Of a stretch of 64,000 bases of DNA, positions 43,409-51,010 are shown piece by piece (position 1 is the first letter of the stretch; each line of letters starts with the position of its first letter). The notes below the pieces were generated by a model that worked only from the letters and a program-made list of their open reading frames with translations, had not been told where the DNA came from and made no database searches. Origin of the DNA: Ruminiclostridium cellulolyticum H10 (lineage in GTDB: Bacteria; Bacillota; Clostridia; Acetivibrionales; DSM-1351); contig NC_011898.1 in assembly GCF_000022065.1 (NCBI RefSeq), forward strand, positions 3,475,501 through 3,539,500. The letters are read 5' to 3'. The translations under genes and the position numbers were made by a program.

Positions 43409-43860
43409 TTTTTGTAAGGTATATTTAAGTTTTAAATTTTGAATAAGAAAGTTAAGTCAAAAAATATGAATTGAAATCAAGAAGTTAAAACAAGAAAAGA
43501 AATCACATAAACAAAAAAAGAAAATGTTGCTTGCGTGATTTATCATGCAAGAATAATTACTTATTCTTATTTTGTTATTAATTATTCAATCTTATTATTT
43601 AATTATTTTAATTTTGTTATATATTATTCTTATCTTGTTACACTTATATGGAGTGCAATTTTCTATCTGCAACTTTTATTTTTTTATAACTTAGTGTTAG
43701 AATTCTTACTTTAGAAAAAATATTTATTTGACTTGGGGTTAAAATTTCAACTTTATGTTATAAAATATATTGAGCAAAAGTTGAATTTTTAACTTTCGCC
43801 AAAACACTTCCTAGTAGCAAGGGTTTTAGAGATTATAAATGTTTTTTACTTCAAAACAAA
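43409..43860. other. Possible replication origin / Rep operator: AT-rich repeats and inverted repeat
   Basis: 452 bases without a gene. A tract at about 43560-43640 has three similar 16-17-mers: TATTCTTATTTTGTTA, TTATTTTAATTTTGTTA and TATTCTTATCTTGTTA. Further on, GTTAAAATTTCAACTTT pairs with AAAGTTGAATTTTTAAC across about 22 bases (roughly 43738-43794). Repeats next to a Rep-like gene are what an origin or autoregulatory region would show; function is not proven. Confidence 0.4.
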
Positions 43861-44016
43861 ATGAAATTGCTTATTTGTAACCGGCTCGTCGGAACATTAT
43901 TCCGGCCACGTCTCAATCTGTTACTATCACCACCAGACCCAACCACTTACCCCACTGTCCATGCTCTATCTGACTCTTCGACCACTTGCTTGGAGTGCAA
44001 GAGGTCTGTATTAGGT
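43861..44016. ncRNA. GC-richer, structured non-coding stretch
   Basis: About 150 bases clearly richer in G+C than their surroundings, with no conserved frame. A ten-pair hairpin (GACCACTTGC 43980-43989 with GCAAGAGGTC 43997-44006) and a smaller CGGAA/TTCCG hairpin lie inside. It ends at the stop of the ADP-ribosyltransferase-like gene. Candidate structured RNA or DNA site; matches no class I know. Confidence 0.35.
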
Positions 44017-44589
44017 CTACGCTATTTTAAACTCATCCGAAGAAATCAGCATTAAATACTTATATCTAACAATAACCTCGGATTCATCCCTGCCATTATA
44101 GTAGCCTATCACATCATTTATTTTGACTTTTGCAGAATATACATAGCCCACATTATCACCAAATAAGAATCTTCTAGCAAACCACTCGGCACGATCTTTA
44201 TCTAAGCTCCAAGATAAAGCCTTATTAACTGGTGTTGACTTTGTACATTCACCACGATATATTGTTATATATCCTTTATCATCTGCATATTTGCTTAGTT
44301 CTTGAATTACACTATCTGGTCTTAATTTCTTTAAAGCGTCCAATATCTTTATAGTCAATGCTTTAAAGTTATATTCTGCACGAGTATATACATTAAAAAA
44401 CGCCTTATATTTAATATCATCAGGCAAATATTGAAATACATCTTTATATGCTTGAATAACATCACGTTTATGAATTGCAAAGAACATACCCTTTAAATCA
44501 TTTTTTACATACAGTTCTCTAAAATTATCTTCATCATAGTATGTATAATACTTTAATAGATAGAAAATAATTGGTTGTAACTGATCCAT
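44017..44589 (-). CDS. Small R-S-E-type ADP-ribosyltransferase-like protein
   Basis: 190 residues. The C-terminal 85 carry the three marks of arginine-type mono-ADP-ribosyltransferases: Arg112 in ITIYRGE, the S-x-S of ALSWSLDKDRAEWFA (Ser126, Ser128) and the E-x-E of DESEVIV (Glu169, Glu171). Spacing and the aromatic-rich strand after S-x-S suit the fold. The N-terminal 100 residues are helical and unassigned. No signal peptide, so it would act in the cytoplasm. Phages such as T4 use similar enzymes on host RNA polymerase; the target here is unknown. No clear antitoxin lies beside it. Confidence 0.6.
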   Translation of the reverse strand: MDQLQPIIFYLLKYYTYYDEDNFRELYVKNDLKGMFFAIHKRDVIQAYKDVFQYLPDDIKYKAFFNVYTRAEYNFKALTIKILDALKKLRPDSVIQELSKYADDKGYITIYRGECTKSTPVNKALSWSLDKDRAEWFARRFLFGDNVGYVYSAKVKINDVIGYYNGRDESEVIVRYKYLMLISSDEFKIA

Positions 44590-45263
44590 CTATTCTTCTC
44601 CCTTCATTCAAATTTTGGTTTTGCAATAACGGAGATACCATCCCCTCCATGCACAATATGTTGTTGCCAAAGTACATAATTTCAGTCCATAGAAAAAGGC
44701 ACAAAAAAATCAGTCTTCTTCTAAATTACTGGAAGATAAACTGCCTTTTATGCCTTGGTCTTGCTTATGCATTTTAAGCCCCTATCATGTCCAGTCGGTA
44801 CTAGGACAAGAGTGGAGCTATGCTATATAAAACTTACTTAAAAAATAAGCTATAGAATCACATAGTTATACTATTGTTTTGTCCTAGCACCGGAGTCTTA
44901 CTCCTATCATATTAAACAACCTCCTCTTGGATTTACTGCTTTAATCATCATAAAACAAAAAATTTATTGACAATATTTCTTTTTCTTGATATTATTAATA
45001 CTGACAATATGAAATAGTACACTTTACTTTAAATTAGCAAACCAAGTTATTAAGTAATTGTTAAAGCTATATAATCATGATACACCTTTTGGAATAGTTT
45101 GTCAAGAGGTTGTTTTTATGGTCTTTTTTTATTTGTCAAAGAACATTTGATTCCACCTAAGCATTATTTATCAAACAATTTTGCTCTGTCAAGTATTTTA
45201 AAGAAATTTTTATAATTTCCTTTTTCGAGTTTATTTTAATGTTCCCAATACCGTTGGGAATCT
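44590..45263. other. Large non-coding region with nested inverted repeats
   Basis: 674 bases without a supportable gene. At 44797-44891 a 13-bp outer stem (GGTACTAGGACAA / TTGTCCTAGCACC) encloses a second nested set of complementary pieces (CTATG/CATAG, CTATA/TATAG, CTTA/TAAG), and GGAG-N5-CTCC follows. On RNA this would form one long branched hairpin of about 100 nt. The rest is AT-rich and featureless. Confidence 0.45.
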
Positions 45264-45872
45264 TTAATAAATAAATTCCCTAACAGTTTCCCTATATAAC
45301 TGCCTGTGAGCCATCTTCTTACCTTTTGGTACTAGTATTGTCTGAATACTCATTTTAGCAGGAGTATTGCTACACTTTGTAAATTCTTCAATGTGGAACT
45401 TGGCATCGGTGAATCCTGCGATATCCTTTAGTTTATTTAATTTTTCTAATACTATTTGGGCATATTCTTTTGTTGGATACCTCAAGATACTGTTGATTTC
45501 TGTGCTGAAGCTTGTTAGCCACCATTCCAGCTGTTTACTATCATCGTTTGGTAAAAGGAATATACAGTTTGCATCAACAAAGCGGTTGTTTTGGTCTTTG
45601 ATAACGAAACACGTTGGTTTAGTTATTGGTTCAGATTTAATTGTAAAAACGTGATTTAGGTTTCCACATTTATTATGTAATTTCAAATTATCTAGAGCCT
45701 TTTGTGCTGCATCCATTGAAGGATATGCTCTCTCAGGTCTCGGGTATGAGGTATATGTATACTCCTCCCCTATTTTTTTGATTGAATCTGCATGTACGAA
45801 TTGGCTCGATTCATCCATTATGTAGTACCTAGTATTGGTTTCCTCATTTACATTCCGATTTGTGTTAAGCAT
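45264..45872 (-). CDS. Protein built of two copies of one unknown domain
   Basis: About 202 residues with an internal duplication. Copy 1 (about 15-70) reads RYYIMDESSQFVHADSI and ends YPSMDAAQKALDNLKL; copy 2 (about 90-155) reads TCFVIKDQNNRFVDANCI and ends YPTKEYAQIVLEKLNKL. AAAGGGG is spaced for ATG 45872 (a TTG two codons earlier is too close). It is the first gene leftward from the divergent prophage switch, so it is expected to be under repressor control. Function unknown. Confidence 0.65.
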   Translation of the reverse strand: MLNTNRNVNEETNTRYYIMDESSQFVHADSIKKIGEEYTYTSYPRPERAYPSMDAAQKALDNLKLHNKCGNLNHVFTIKSEPITKPTCFVIKDQNNRFVDANCIFLLPNDDSKQLEWWLTSFSTEINSILRYPTKEYAQIVLEKLNKLKDIAGFTDAKFHIEEFTKCSNTPAKMSIQTILVPKGKKMAHRQLYRETVREFIY

Positions 45873-45925
45873 TTGCAAAACCCCTTTCGTTTTTGGTTAT
45901 GTCTCACTTGTTTTACTATGGTTTC

Positions 45926-46010
45926 ATTATACACTCTACAGTGTAATGCGTCAACACTTTATTAAATATTTTTACACTATATTGAATAAATAGTTTTATC
46001 AATGTATAAT
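45926..46010. promoter_or_regulatory. Divergent prophage switch: two back-to-back promoters with TACACT operators
   Basis: Leftward: TTGACG (45949-45954 on minus), 17 bases, TATAAT (45926-45931). Its spacer holds the palindrome TACACTCTACAGTGTA (45930-45945). Rightward: TTGAAT (45982-45987), 17 bases, TATAAT (46005-46010), with a TACACT half-site just before the -35 (45973-45978). The layout is that of a lysogeny-type control region in which a repressor blocks the leftward promoter. Confidence 0.75.
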
Positions 46011-46030
46011 AATCAAGTGGAGGTGAGCAA

Positions 46031-46246
46031 ATGAATATAAGAAATGAAATCAAATCATACATTGCTTCAAGTGGCTGGACTCTTACTGATATAGTTAAAA
46101 TAATGAATGATAAATATGAATTAGGAACTACTACTCAAAATATATCTAATAAATTAACAAGAGGTACAATAAAATACACAGAATGTAAAATAATAGCCCA
46201 AATTATCGGGTATAGCATTTCTTGGGAAAAGGAAAAAGAAGGGTGA
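46031..46246 (+). CDS. Small helix-turn-helix regulator (candidate prophage repressor)
   Basis: 71 residues, a single HTH domain: GWTLTDIVKIMNDKYELGTTTQNISNKLTRGTIKYTECKIIAQIIGY. Similar single-domain XRE-like proteins act as phage repressors. GGAGGTGA precedes ATG 46031 and a near-consensus promoter lies upstream. The adjacent TACACT palindrome is its most likely binding site. It probably shares a transcript with the 534-residue fusion gene. Confidence 0.75.
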   Translation: MNIRNEIKSYIASSGWTLTDIVKIMNDKYELGTTTQNISNKLTRGTIKYTECKIIAQIIGYSISWEKEKEG

Positions 46247-46368
46247 TTGCTCAAACTCTTCTTTTCCTTGCAAAATATACCACTCATATTTTTCTATAAA
46301 ATTATAAAAATAATCACCATAAGTAAACATTTTTACAAAAAATAATTTTATTCAAAGGAGAGGTTGGT

Positions 46369-47973
46369 ATGGATATATCAGAATTTAAAAAGTATCTTGC
46401 TGATACGAAAATTATATTGAGGGATTTAGGATATCCAAATATTAAAAACATCAGTGAAGAAGATACGAAAATTAAAATTATTAAGCCTTTACTATATCTA
46501 CTAGGCTATGATGAGTCATCTATGCGTCACGAAGAACAAGATGGTTTATCTCAAAATAGAATTGATATCTCATATTTTTATTCCAAGGCATTTGGCTCTA
46601 TTGATTACAAGATACCTATTGAAGCTAAAAATATATATTGTCCATTAAATAGGAATGATACTATAAGTTTTTTAAAGAAATATATGATTGATAAATACCC
46701 TTCTATTGGTATTTTAACTAATGGCAATATTTATAAGCTATTTGTTAAACCATTTAATAATTATTACAATGAATTAGAACTATACTCCGTGAATATAGAT
46801 ATATTTTCTATTGATTTAACTAATGATAATTCAATATGTGAAATATATAATTCTATATGTTTATTCTCAACAGATTTTATTATCAATTCCCCTAAACTAA
46901 TTTATATAAAGGTTTTATCTGACTTTTTATCATACAAAAAAAATCATTGTAAGAGTACAAATCCCTACGATACATTGAAAGCATATAAAGAAGAGATCGA
47001 GTGTTTTATTAATTTTGTTATTAATAAGTACCCTGACCTTAATTTTTCGGAAATAACAAACTTCCATGTAAGAGAATTTGGTTCCTATAGATTATCACTT
47101 GAAAAGAGAAAAGGATTTATAAATGATTCCAATAGACTAAAAACCGTGCTTAATTATATTTCATCATTTTTAAAATTCTGTAATCGGGAAAAAGCATTTG
47201 GATACAACAATCCAGAAATAAATGATATAGCAATACAAAAACTAGCTGAAGAAATATTTATAAAAAATAGAGGTATAAATCCTTCAACATCATCAATAGA
47301 GAATTCTCCCTTAACCCTTGATGAAATCAAACAAATAATTTCATATTGTAAAGAACGTATTATTTCGTCTAAACCTAAAAGCCTGGAATATTATTACGTT
47401 GCATTACGGAATTATATACTAATAATTCTTCCATTATTTCTTGGGTGGAAGAAAAATGAAATAATTAATATCAAATGGAAAGATATCAACTTAAGTGAGA
47501 ATTATATTATTACACCAAGTAATAAATATAAGCTAAATAGTTTTTTAATTAATGAACTTAAAAACTATAAACTTGTATACGACAAATATTATAAAGAAAA
47601 TACATTTAGAGTAAATGATAAATATTTATTCTTAACTTCTAGAAAATACTATGGAAAAAAGGGCATGAATGTCGTAGGCGTTCGTACACTTAATTACAAT
47701 TTAAGAATAACCCTAAAAAACTCAGGTCTGCCCGAGGAAAGAATAAATAAGATTACTATCGAAAGTCTAAAAAATACTAATATTGCATTATCATTAAATG
47801 AAATAAAAAACACATTTGCAATAATACTGAATACGGTAAAACCTAAAACTCTAGTTTATGACCTAAAAAATATGCTTCATGATCTAGGATATGACGTTGA
47901 TAGTCTAATTTATTCATCTATTGATTACCACCCTCTTAATAAATTAGAACCAATACTTGGTACAGAATATTGA
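46369..47973 (+). CDS. HsdR-N-type PD-(D/E)xK nuclease fused to a degenerate tyrosine-recombinase fold
   Basis: 534 residues. Residues 1-145 match the HSDR_N nuclease domain: EEDTKIKIIKPLLYLLGYD, Asp66 in NRIDISYFY, Glu85-x-Lys87 in PIEAKN, then IGILTNGNIYKLF. Residues 195-290 look like a SAM-like core-binding domain, and 315-490 like an integrase catalytic domain (LTLDEIKQII, FLGWKKNEIINIKWKDINL). The tyrosine-recombinase residues are replaced: Lys361 for the first Arg, EsLKN (465-469) for HxxRH, and no clear nucleophilic Tyr. Thus it can probably bind DNA but not recombine. AAGGAG precedes the ATG. Phage-borne, next to the repressor; function unknown, with defence or replication control possible. 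Confidence 0.6.
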   Translation: MDISEFKKYLADTKIILRDLGYPNIKNISEEDTKIKIIKPLLYLLGYDESSMRHEEQDGLSQNRIDISYFYSKAFGSIDYKIPIEAKNIYCPLNRNDTISFLKKYMIDKYPSIGILTNGNIYKLFVKPFNNYYNELELYSVNIDIFSIDLTNDNSICEIYNSICLFSTDFIINSPKLIYIKVLSDFLSYKKNHCKSTNPYDTLKAYKEEIECFINFVINKYPDLNFSEITNFHVREFGSYRLSLEKRKGFINDSNRLKTVLNYISSFLKFCNREKAFGYNNPEINDIAIQKLAEEIFIKNRGINPSTSSIENSPLTLDEIKQIISYCKERIISSKPKSLEYYYVALRNYILIILPLFLGWKKNEIINIKWKDINLSENYIITPSNKYKLNSFLINELKNYKLVYDKYYKENTFRVNDKYLFLTSRKYYGKKGMNVVGVRTLNYNLRITLKNSGLPEERINKITIESLKNTNIALSLNEIKNTFAIILNTVKPKTLVYDLKNMLHDLGYDVDSLIYSSIDYHPLNKLEPILGTEY

Positions 47974-48024
47974 AGCCCAACTTGTCAATTTTTTATTGAT
48001 TTATACTATTATATAAAGGAATCA

Positions 48025-48048
48025 TGACCACCCGTTTTAAGGTGGTCA
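48025..48048 (+). terminator. Terminator after the nuclease-recombinase fusion gene
   Basis: TGACCACC pairs with GGTGGTCA over an eight-base loop, then AATTATTT. Confidence 0.7.
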
Positions 48049-48168
48049 ATTATTTCGCATGGCTCATTTTATTCGAGAAACTAGCCTCATGCTCAACAAG
48101 CTAAAGACCACAACTGAAAAATACCCTCTTGATCGAAAGGCGTTGGATTCTTACTTATGTATATTAAG

Positions 48169-48242
48169 TTATTTTCTTAAATATTTTTCGTCTTTAATAA
48201 ATCTTAAAAAAGCTTCTAAATTGCTTTCTAATTCAGCTAAAC
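48169..48242 (-). pseudogene. 3' part of a small gene split by IS66
   Basis: Encodes the end (LAELESNLEAFLRFIKDEKY then LRK) of a 55-residue protein whose 5' part lies at 50738-50840. Removing the IS66 element and one copy of its 8-bp duplication restores one open frame. Confidence 0.75.
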
Positions 48243-48376
48243 GTAAGCGCTTAATCTTGGGGTGCATAGTAGTTTATCCATCTGTATGAGATAATCCTTT
48301 CAAATTGTCTTTAGACTTTTTAAAGTTTTTCGACTTTGTCTAAAAAGTCTGAAATCACCAAGGAGGCTATCCCCAA

Positions 48377-48715
48377 ATGGATAAAATAACAGATACTAAA
48401 ACTGAATTTAGACTCAAGCAGTGGACTCAGATAGTCCAGACGTGCCAAGCCAGTGGAATGACGGCTGTCAGTTGGTGTAATCAGAACAATGTAAATATCA
48501 AATCATATTACTATTGGTTACGCAGAATCCGCACTCTGACTATCGAAAATGGACCTCTTGAGCTTCAAAGTAAAGGACAGCAGATTGTACCCGTATCTTT
48601 CCGGCAGACAGCAGCAGTTACAATTCATATTAATTCCGTTTCTATAGATATCCCTGATGGAACTTCCAAAGATACAATTGCGGCAGTTCTGTCGGCATTG
48701 AAGACCATATGTTAG
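48377..48715 (+). CDS. tnpA: IS66 accessory protein TnpA
   Basis: 112 residues with an N-terminal HTH (FRLKQWTQIVQTCQASGMTA, VSWCNQNNVNIKSYYYWLRR), the signature of IS66 OrfA proteins needed for transposition. Overlaps tnpB by seven bases. Confidence 0.93.
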   Translation: MDKITDTKTEFRLKQWTQIVQTCQASGMTAVSWCNQNNVNIKSYYYWLRRIRTLTIENGPLELQSKGQQIVPVSFRQTAAVTIHINSVSIDIPDGTSKDTIAAVLSALKTIC

Positions 48716-49065
48716 GCGATATTTCAAAAGCAGAAGACATTTACATTGTATGTGGTTACTCTGATATGCGCAAGTCAATCGACGGATTCGCCGCCATCAT
48801 AAAGGGAACTTTTGGTATGGATCCGTTTTCACCGAGCCTGTTTTTGTTCTGCGGTAAAAGAAGGGATCGGTTAAAAGCTCTCTATTGGGAAGGGGACGGT
48901 TTTGTCCTGCTGTACAAGCGTCTGGAGAACGGGAGCTTCAAATGGCCTCGGACACCAGAGCAGGCAAGACGTCTTACAATGCAGGAATTTCGGTGGCTTA
49001 TGGATGGCTTGGCTATTGATCAACCTAAGGCAATCCGGGAAGCGAAACAGGGTGATATCTATTGA
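48709..49065 (+). CDS. tnpB: IS66 accessory protein TnpB (IS66 Orf2)
   Basis: 118 residues, closely matching TnpB of IS66: YIVCGYSDMRKSIDGFAAII, LFLFCGKRRDRLKALYWEGDG, FKWPRTPEQARRLTMQEFRW. Translationally coupled to tnpA. Confidence 0.95.
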   Translation: MLGDISKAEDIYIVCGYSDMRKSIDGFAAIIKGTFGMDPFSPSLFLFCGKRRDRLKALYWEGDGFVLLYKRLENGSFKWPRTPEQARRLTMQEFRWLMDGLAIDQPKAIREAKQGDIY

Positions 49066-49140
49066 TAAAAAGTGCTGAAAAGTGTGGGTTCTACTGTATT
49101 TTAGTTGGAATTTTCAGTCCAATAATGGTATAATTAACTT

Positions 49141-50730
49141 ATGCAAAAGATTGATATTACAGGGCTTTCGCCCAATCAAATTGAATATGTTTCCTCTTTG
49201 GAAAAAACAGTAGAAAACCAGCAAGTTCGTATTGAACAACTTACTGAGCTTCTTATTAAATCTCAAAAAGCTTTATATGGTCAATCCAGCGAAAAGCGGC
49301 GTTATGTTTTTGATGAAGACAGCGGTCAGCTTTCCTTATTCAATGAGGCAGAGGTCGAAGCTGGCAACAAGGCAGAAGAACCGACCGTGCAGACAATTGT
49401 GGCAGCACATACCAGAAAACCCAAGCGAACCAAGGAAGAACTGGCAGAAACGGTACCAGTGGTGGAAGTCGTTTGTGATCTGGATAAAGATAAACGCACC
49501 TGTAACATTTGCAACACTGATCTGAGATATCTCGGAAAGGAATATGTCCGGGACGAACTGGAGATTATCCCTGCCCAGGTACGCATATTGAGATATATTC
49601 GTTTAAATTATGTATGCAAGGAATGTGAGAAGGAGACCTGCGAAGCCAATATTGTTAAAGCTCCTGTCCCAAAACCTGTTATGAAGCGCAGCCTTGCTTC
49701 TGCCTCAACCGTAGCTTATGTAATGTATCAAAAATATGCAAATGGAATGCCTTTATACCGACAGGAAAAAGACTGGGCGAACCAAGGAGTGAAACTCTCC
49801 AGAGCTACTCTGGCCAATTGGATTATACGTCCAAGTCATGAATGGCTTGAACCAATGTATGATGCTATTAAGAAAAATCTGGTGACCGAACCGTTGATAC
49901 ATGCGGACGAAACCGTCCTGCAGGTATTGAAAGAACCGGGACGGAGAGCAACCACCGAATCTCGAATGTGGGTCTACACTTCCGGTCAAAGTCTGACTCC
50001 GGCGGTTTTGTTTGAATACCAGCCGACACGATCCGGTCAGCATGCCAGACGGTTTCTGGAAGGGTTTTCGGGTTATCTTCAAACAGATGGCTATAGTGGT
50101 TACAATGCAGTACCTAATGTCATACATTGTGGATGTTGGGCTCATTTACAGCGTAAATTTGAAGAAGCAATTCCTAATGGAGCAGATAACAAAAGCTCCA
50201 AGGCGGCTATTGGATATGATTACTGTAACCGCTTATTTGCCATGGAAAAGAAATGGATAGAATTATCCTCTGAAAATCGGCACCAAGAACGGCGAAAAAA
50301 TGCAAAACCTCTTCTTGATGAGTTCTGGCAATGGGTATCGCATTTAAATCCTCTCCAAAACTCAAATCTGGGAAAAGCAGTTACCTATGCGTTGAATCAA
50401 AAGGAAACTCTGATTAATTTTATGCTGGATGGGTGCATCGAAATTTCCAATAACCGTGCTGAAAATGCCATCAGGCCTTATGTCACAGGTCGGAAGAACT
50501 GGCTCTTTGCCGACACGACCCGTGGAGCCAAAGCCAGTGCCATTGTATACAGTATGATCGAATCAGCTAAAGCAAATCAACTCAATCCATATATGTATTT
50601 GGTGTATCTACTGTCAAAATTACCGGACTTGAAAGAATTAACGCAGAAATCTCTGACACCTTATCTGCCATGGTCACCCGAATTGCCATGCTGGTGTCAT
50701 AAAGATTCAAACAAGGCACCCCAAGATTAA
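49141..50730 (+). CDS. tnpC: IS66 transposase TnpC (DDE)
   Basis: 529 residues: N-terminal leucine-zipper coiled coil (LEKTVENQQVRIEQLTELL), the RRYVFDEDSGQLSLFNEAE segment, a zinc-finger region (CDLDKDKRTCNICNTDL), and a DDE core (LIHADETVLQVL, LQTDGYSGYN, NNRAENAIRPYVTGRKNWLF). Full length. Confidence 0.95.
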   Translation: MQKIDITGLSPNQIEYVSSLEKTVENQQVRIEQLTELLIKSQKALYGQSSEKRRYVFDEDSGQLSLFNEAEVEAGNKAEEPTVQTIVAAHTRKPKRTKEELAETVPVVEVVCDLDKDKRTCNICNTDLRYLGKEYVRDELEIIPAQVRILRYIRLNYVCKECEKETCEANIVKAPVPKPVMKRSLASASTVAYVMYQKYANGMPLYRQEKDWANQGVKLSRATLANWIIRPSHEWLEPMYDAIKKNLVTEPLIHADETVLQVLKEPGRRATTESRMWVYTSGQSLTPAVLFEYQPTRSGQHARRFLEGFSGYLQTDGYSGYNAVPNVIHCGCWAHLQRKFEEAIPNGADNKSSKAAIGYDYCNRLFAMEKKWIELSSENRHQERRKNAKPLLDEFWQWVSHLNPLQNSNLGKAVTYALNQKETLINFMLDGCIEISNNRAENAIRPYVTGRKNWLFADTTRGAKASAIVYSMIESAKANQLNPYMYLVYLLSKLPDLKELTQKSLTPYLPWSPELPCWCHKDSNKAPQD

Positions 50731-50737
50731 GCGCTTA

Positions 50738-50840
50738 CAGCTAAACTATGTACATCTATTTCCTCATTGCAATCTTTCAAGTCTTGAGTCATAAAAATAA
50801 TATTGGTCTTTAAGTTTACTATTTTTTGATTAATGTTCAT
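50738..50840 (-). pseudogene. 5' part of a small gene split by IS66
   Basis: From ATG 50840: MNINQKIVNLKTNIIFMTQD and then DLKDCNEEIDVHS to the IS end; it continues at 48242. The whole is a short helical protein of unknown function, third in a leftward chain of small prophage genes. Broken by the IS. Confidence 0.75.
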
Positions 50841-50860
50841 AATGTTATCCCTTCATTTAA

Positions 50861-51010
50861 TTAATTTTCATTTTCATCAGTTATTAACACAAGTCCATCA
50901 TAAGCTTTATTCAACCTACATATAAAAACATGTTTACCACCAGAACCAATACGATATTTTGCAAAATCTCTTGGGTGCTTATATACTTCTAAATACTCCA
51001 TTAATTTATG
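50861..51010 (-). pseudogene. 3' part of a small gene split by IS481 copy 2
   Basis: Encodes MEYLEVYKHPRDFAKYRIGS and GGKHVFICRLNKAYDGLVLI to a stop at 50861. The 5' part is at 52304-52409. Joined without the IS it gives an 82-residue protein. A frame running from inside the IS into this piece is an artefact of insertion, although the internal ATG could still allow a short product. Confidence 0.75.

Larger units (their letters stand above)
48243..50737 (+). mobile_element. IS66-family insertion sequence
   Basis: 2,495 bp with inverted ends GTAAGCGCTTAATCTTGGGG (at least 23 bp match at both termini) and a perfect 8-bp target duplication AGCTAAAC (48235-48242 and 50738-50745). It carries tnpA, tnpB and tnpC, all apparently intact. 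Confidence 0.95.

Noticed and set aside
43560-43640. CRISPR-like array
   Set aside because: The repeats are short, imperfect, unevenly spaced and AT-only; no cas genes anywhere in the window.
48059-48289. 76-codon plus-strand frame left of IS66
   Set aside because: No ribosome site, it runs into the IS66 end, and the opposite strand carries a gene that is exactly restored when the IS is removed.
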